From assembly GCA_024234815.1 (NCBI GenBank), contig JACKNO010000005.1, positions 124,001 through 188,000 of the forward strand: a DNA stretch of 64,000 nt. The letters are read 5' to 3'. Below, piece by piece: positions 60,053 to 64,000 of this stretch; position 1 is the first letter of the stretch; each line of letters begins with the position of its first letter. The position numbers and the translations under genes were made by a program. The notes under the pieces were generated by a model. It did no database searches. It saw only the letters and a program-made list of their open reading frames with translations, and was not told the DNA's origin. The stretch comes from Pseudomonadales bacterium. Its GTDB lineage: Bacteria; Pseudomonadota; Gammaproteobacteria; Pseudomonadales; Halieaceae.

Positions 60053-62068
60053 TTATGACGGTGTGACTATGGGAAACTTCGCCGGCGGTTTCTCCAGCAT
60101 CCGGAAGAAACTGACCAGGTCCAGTTTGCTGCCCGTCATCGTCAAACCGCTATCGCCCAGCAGGTCTGTAATACCGGCCTGTCCTATCAACACTTTGAGA
60201 AACAGTTCCTTGGGAAGCGCCAGGCCGGCATTGGCGTCCGCGGCCGGCGGCGCCCGTCGAAAATGCAGTACGGAATTTTCAATCCAGAGCACGTAGTTGG
60301 TACCCGGTGCGCCGAGAGCGCCACCGGCCTCGTCCACTACGTCGGTGAACGTCAGGTTGAGCTTGAGGTCTTTGCCCGCGGCCCGGTCCGCATCGAGTGC
60401 CGCGGCCCAGGCTTCGAGAAAGCTCTCCACCGGAGCCCACTCCAGCATCTGTATGGCCGCCGCCGGATTCGGCCCCTCGCCGGTAATACCGCTGCGCAAC
60501 TCCTGGGCGCCGGTGAGGTAGAAATTGCGCCAGATCGCCGATTCCGCCATGTAGCCCATCTGGTCGTGCGCACTGGCCAGCAGTGTGCGCGCTTCCCGGT
60601 TTTCCGGTTCAGCGAACACCACATGGTTGAGCAACTCGGCTACCCAGCGGTACTCCCCGCGCTCAAACGCGGACCGGGCCGAGGCGACGACGTTGGCACT
60701 GCCGCCCATGAGGTCGACGTAGCGCCTGGCCGCGTCCACCCGCGGCAAGCGGTCCAGGTTCGCCGGGTTGCCGTCAAACCAGCCCATGTAGAACTGGTAC
60801 ACGGCGCGCGCATCATGCTTGAGGGTGCCGTAATAGCCATGCACTGAAAAGCCGTCCTGCAGTGACTCGGGAAAGCGGATCTGTTCCGCGATTTCATCGG
60901 GTTTCATACCGGCGTTGATCATCTTCACCGTCTGGTCGTGAATGAACTTGTAGGCGTCCCGCTGTTGTTTCATGTAGTAGCTGATATTGGCCTTGCCCCA
61001 GACGGGCCACATGTGGCTGGCGAAGAAAATTTCGGCGTCCCCGAAACGTACCAGCGCCTCGTCGATATAACCGGACCAGCGCAGGGCATCGCGCACTTTC
61101 GCCCCGCGCAGGGTGTAGAGATTATGCAGGGTGGGCACCATGATCTCGGCGCCGCAGTACGCCTTCAGGTCAGGCAGGTAGAACGCCAGCTCGGCGGGCG
61201 CCTCGGAGCCCGCCGCGTTCTGGAATATAAAACGCACGCCATCCAGAACCTCTTCCTGCGGCGTGCGGTCAATGACCAGGGTCGGCGGCAGGATACCGAC
61301 GGTCCCCATTGCCACGCCCTGGCCGAGGCCGGCATCCACGTTGCCGGTGACGGTGGCCGGCAGCGAATTGCCGAACTGGTAAATGGATCGCCGCCCCATG
61401 GCCGGCCCCACCAGGATATTCTCGCTGGTGGCCTCCTCGAGAAAACCTTCGGGAGCGACAATAGGCAGGTTGCGGCTCACCGCCTCCTCCCGGGACACAA
61501 CACCGAGCACGCCGCCAAAATGATCAATATGGCTGTGGGTAAAGATTATGGCGGAGATCGGTTTGTCGCCCAGGTGCTTGCGCGCGAACGCCAGCGCAGC
61601 GGCCGATGTTTCTCGAGTAGTCAGCGGGTCCACCAGGATCCAGCCCGTGTCTCCCTCGATGAGGGTGATATTCGCCAGGTCAAATCCCCGCAGCTGGTAG
61701 ATGCCCTCGCCGACCTGGTAGAGGCCGGTGTTATTGTTAAGCGCGGCGTGGCGCCACAGGCTGGGGTTGACACTGGGCGGCGCCTCGCCCTGCAGGAAGG
61801 CGAAGCGGTCGTAATCCCACAGTACGCTACCATCCTCGCCGAGGACCTTGCCCTGGGGTCGCGCGATAAACCCGCGCACGGCATTTTCTGCATCCCTGGG
61901 GTCCGCCAGGTCAAGCGCGTTGGCGTAGGCTGCATTGGCCGCCACGGTGATGGCGGTGGCATCGCCCGAGGGCTCGGCGACCGGCGCATCATTTCCACAG
62001 CCGGCGAGACCGGCTACCAGTAAGGCGGCGGCGACATGCAGGGCACAACGCGGTGCTGGAATAATCAT
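60053..62068 (-). CDS. Alkyl/aryl-sulfatase, SdsA1/BDS1-like metallo-beta-lactamase-fold lipoprotein
   Basis: 671 residues from ATG 62068. The signal AAALLVAGLAGCGN carries a lipobox, so it is a membrane-anchored lipoprotein. The metallo-beta-lactamase zinc motif THSHIDHFGG is at about residue 175. ADLKAYCGAEIMVPTLHNLY-type segments and the C-terminal SCP2-like domain match alkylsulfatases that hydrolyse surfactants such as dodecyl sulfate. A link to the arylsulfatase at 36626 is only thematic. Confidence 0.9.
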   Translation of the reverse strand: MIIPAPRCALHVAAALLVAGLAGCGNDAPVAEPSGDATAITVAANAAYANALDLADPRDAENAVRGFIARPQGKVLGEDGSVLWDYDRFAFLQGEAPPSVNPSLWRHAALNNNTGLYQVGEGIYQLRGFDLANITLIEGDTGWILVDPLTTRETSAAALAFARKHLGDKPISAIIFTHSHIDHFGGVLGVVSREEAVSRNLPIVAPEGFLEEATSENILVGPAMGRRSIYQFGNSLPATVTGNVDAGLGQGVAMGTVGILPPTLVIDRTPQEEVLDGVRFIFQNAAGSEAPAELAFYLPDLKAYCGAEIMVPTLHNLYTLRGAKVRDALRWSGYIDEALVRFGDAEIFFASHMWPVWGKANISYYMKQQRDAYKFIHDQTVKMINAGMKPDEIAEQIRFPESLQDGFSVHGYYGTLKHDARAVYQFYMGWFDGNPANLDRLPRVDAARRYVDLMGGSANVVASARSAFERGEYRWVAELLNHVVFAEPENREARTLLASAHDQMGYMAESAIWRNFYLTGAQELRSGITGEGPNPAAAIQMLEWAPVESFLEAWAAALDADRAAGKDLKLNLTFTDVVDEAGGALGAPGTNYVLWIENSVLHFRRAPPAADANAGLALPKELFLKVLIGQAGITDLLGDSGLTMTGSKLDLVSFFRMLEKPPAKFPIVTPS

Positions 62069-62261
62069 CGGGCAACCCTCATGTTTTGTCTGGCGGTAAT
62101 ACACGGAAAGATAGCTTTCATGCCTGGCTGAAAGCAAACTCTACCGGCGCCGCTGAATCTGCACTGGCCTGTCCCCAGGGACAAAAATGCATCCCAACAG
62201 TCCGTCACGATTGTGATAATGTCAGCGCCTCTTCGATTCGGTACTTTACACAGGGTGCAAT

Positions 62262-63179
62262 ATGCCTGATCAAGCACAGCCTGGAACTACAGGAAAGCGC
62301 GTACTGGTCGCCAGCGCCACGGGCTACCTCGGAAAATTCGTCGCCATGGCCTTCAAGCGCCGGGGCTACTGGGTACGGGTGCTGACCCGCAGCGAGGAGC
62401 GCCTGCACAGCCGCGGCCCGTTTACCGCGCCAGCCATAAGTCGTGATGATGTGGATGATATTTTTGTCGGCGAGCTGACCAGGCCGGAAACGCTTGCCGG
62501 CCTGATGGACGGCATAGACATCGTATTTTCCAGTGTCGGTATCTCCCGGCAGCGCGACGGGCTCAGTTTTGAACAGGTGGACTACCAGTGCAATCGCAAC
62601 CTGCTGGATCTTTGCAGGGAAAGCTCCGCAAAGCAGTTTGTTTATGTGTCCATGCAGGGCGCCGAGCATATCGGGCAGCTGGAGATTACCAAAACCCATG
62701 AACGCGTTGTCGCCGACCTCAAGCAATCGGGCATGGACTATCGAATTGTGCGTCCCTGCGGATATTTTTCCGACATGGGCGCACTGCTGGATATGGCCAG
62801 GAAGGGCCGCGTATTTCTGGTTGGCGAGGGTAACAACAGGATGAGCCCCATCCACGGCCGCGACCTCGCCGAAGTCTGCGTCGACTGCTCCGAGGGCAGT
62901 GAAACAGAAGTCGAGGCTGGTGGACCGGATGTCATGACCCAGCGCGAAGCCGGCGAACTGGCATTCGATGTTATCGGCAAGCCGGTAAAAATGACCGTCA
63001 TTCCACTGTGGCTGGCCGGCGCCCTGGTAAAGCTGATTCGTCTTTTATCAAAACAGTTCGGTGACCTGGCGGAGTTCATCGTCGTGGCCGGGGAAATAGA
63101 CGGGGTTGGCCCGCCGCTTGGGACCACATCCCTGCGCTCCTACTTCGAACGCCTTGCCGCCGGGGACCCCGACGCCTGA
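62262..63179 (+). CDS. NAD(P)-binding protein, atypical SDR (NmrA/YbjT-like)
   Basis: 305 residues with the nucleotide loop VLVASATGYLGKFVAMAFKR, DIVFSSVGISRQRDG and the extended-SDR-like MSPIHGRDLAEVCVDC. No YxxxK catalytic pair is clear, so it may sense or bind NADPH rather than reduce a ketone. It is divergent from the alkylsulfatase lipoprotein with a 193-base gap. Confidence 0.8.
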   Translation: MPDQAQPGTTGKRVLVASATGYLGKFVAMAFKRRGYWVRVLTRSEERLHSRGPFTAPAISRDDVDDIFVGELTRPETLAGLMDGIDIVFSSVGISRQRDGLSFEQVDYQCNRNLLDLCRESSAKQFVYVSMQGAEHIGQLEITKTHERVVADLKQSGMDYRIVRPCGYFSDMGALLDMARKGRVFLVGEGNNRMSPIHGRDLAEVCVDCSEGSETEVEAGGPDVMTQREAGELAFDVIGKPVKMTVIPLWLAGALVKLIRLLSKQFGDLAEFIVVAGEIDGVGPPLGTTSLRSYFERLAAGDPDA

Positions 63180-63215
63180 GTTACGAGGAGCGCCGGAGGA
63201 CGGCGATCAAACACG

Positions 63216-64000
63216 CTAACGCAGTTCGGTGTTGGAGGTCTCGCGCAGCATCACCGCCACCACCGGCACCGCCAGCAGGGAGCTGAGGCTCATCAGGGAC
63301 AGCGCTGCGGCGTGCGTCCCCAGCGCGCTGAACAGGCTGCCCTCTACCGCCAGACCAGCGACCGCGGCGAACATCACGCAGATCATGCGCAGTGTCGATG
63401 CCGTGGAGCGACAGCCGGTCGGAAACAGTTCTCCACTGACCGCGTTCACCATGACATCCACGGCGAAGAAACTGAACAGGGCGGCGATCCAGGCCAGCGG
63501 CAGCAGGAACCCCGCCGAGTTATAAAAGACAATGACCGCCGCGCAATTGACGACCAGTGCCGCCACGAGAGTCAGGCGTCGCCCTATCCGGTCAGATATA
63601 CTGCCGGCGGCCACGTTCCCCAGAATCGCGAGGGAACCAGCCACGATGAACAGCAGGCTCACCTGCTGCGGCGCGTAACCATGTATCTCCTGCAGGTACT
63701 TGGACATGAAGCCGAGGGTAGCGGTAATCTGGAACCAGAAGGCGAGCGCTATCAGTGCGATTGCCGTGATCTCGGGTCGGTGACTGCGAAATATTTCGAG
63801 AACGGGCTGCCAGAATATCACCGGCAGGCCCCCACTGGCATTGCGTTCGAACATGACCGTCTCGGGCAACAGGCGGCGCAACCACGCTATATATAAAATA
63901 GGCAACGCCGCGATCATATACAGTGCCCGCCAACCGCCCGGCAGGTAATCCACCATGCCGTAGAGCAGGGACGCAAAACCTGAACCCAGGCCGCCCATGG
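63216..64000 (-). CDS. MFS transporter (partial, 5' end beyond window)
   Basis: About 260 codons remain, containing roughly the last eight helices. The interdomain/loop motif GSISDRIGRRLTLVAALVV is typical of the major facilitator superfamily (GxxxDRxGRR). The ATG at 63998 is internal, so the gene begins to the right of the window. The substrate is unknown. Confidence 0.85.
   Translation of the reverse strand, partial: MGGLGSGFASLLYGMVDYLPGGWRALYMIAALPILYIAWLRRLLPETVMFERNASGGLPVIFWQPVLEIFRSHRPEITAIALIALAFWFQITATLGFMSKYLQEIHGYAPQQVSLLFIVAGSLAILGNVAAGSISDRIGRRLTLVAALVVNCAAVIVFYNSAGFLLPLAWIAALFSFFAVDVMVNAVSGELFPTGCRSTASTLRMICVMFAAVAGLAVEGSLFSALGTHAAALSLMSLSSLLAVPVVAVMLRETSNTELR

Noticed and set aside
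36626..62068. Arylsulfatase and alkylsulfatase considered as one sulfate-ester system
   Set aside because: They are 21 kb apart, of unrelated folds, with no shared regulation visible.
63216..64000. MFS gene considered truncated or a pseudogene
   Set aside because: It simply runs off the right edge of the window; the visible part is intact.

Overview
This window reads as the chromosome of a GC-rich marine-type gammaproteobacterium, possibly Halieaceae/Spongiibacteraceae. That placement is inferred from gene content: a TonB receptor, PEP-CTERM proteins, two Baeyer-Villiger-type monooxygenases, acyl-CoA and glutathione-linked catabolism, and sulfatases. No rRNA or housekeeping marker fixes the taxonomy.

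Layout. 1-4.1 kb: a partial L,D-transpeptidase (LdtD/YcbB type) running off the left edge, divergent from a MepK/YcbK-type endopeptidase, then a secreted protein and a GFA-family protein. 4.3-10.4 kb: an Old Yellow Enzyme-type reductase, a TonB receptor, an AraC regulator, and a SRPBCC/TetR pair. 10.8-17.2 kb: a radical SAM protein and an acyltransferase, a PlsC-like protein, a PEP-CTERM protein, and a PEP-utilising phosphotransferase. 17.2-36.6 kb: a dense catabolic region, mostly on the minus strand. It holds a Baeyer-Villiger-type monooxygenase, four GST-like proteins (one with an amber codon), a two-domain HCCA-isomerase/kappa-GST-like protein, a multifunctional beta-oxidation protein, nitronate monooxygenase, acyl-CoA synthetase, two acyl-CoA dehydrogenases, an LLM-class oxidoreductase, and TetR regulation. 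Together these suggest breakdown of a cyclic or isoprenoid-like compound through CoA thioesters with glutathione-dependent steps; the substrate cannot be read from sequence. 36.6-41.0 kb: an arylsulfatase, a second Baeyer-Villiger-type monooxygenase and small membrane proteins.

41.0-53.2 kb is a mobile region. It starts at a tRNA-Arg(UCG) with a truncated tyrosine recombinase beside it. It continues as an integron cassette array (about 13 attC sites with TAACAAG...GCGTTA ends) with no integron integrase in the window. Cassettes encode small membrane proteins, a dual-specificity phosphatase, BrnTA, a HigB/HigA-like pair, a DUF4160/DUF2442 pair (DUF4160 broken) and unknowns. Two near-identical 1,768-bp IS1182-like elements are both inserted exactly at the attC crossover point with CGTT duplications. 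Their transposases share an in-frame TGA. After the last attC lies a GC-rich two-gene module: a small single-membrane-segment protein and an HExxH putative metallopeptidase. It is unlike its neighbours and is the best candidate for an undescribed system.

53.2-64 kb returns to ordinary chromosome: a patatin phospholipase, XdhC- and MobA-like molybdoenzyme accessory proteins, an AraC regulator with a 21-bp-period direct repeat upstream, a cupin dioxygenase-like protein and a dehydrogenase, an AlaA-type aminotransferase, an alkylsulfatase lipoprotein, an NAD-binding protein and a partial MFS transporter at the right edge.
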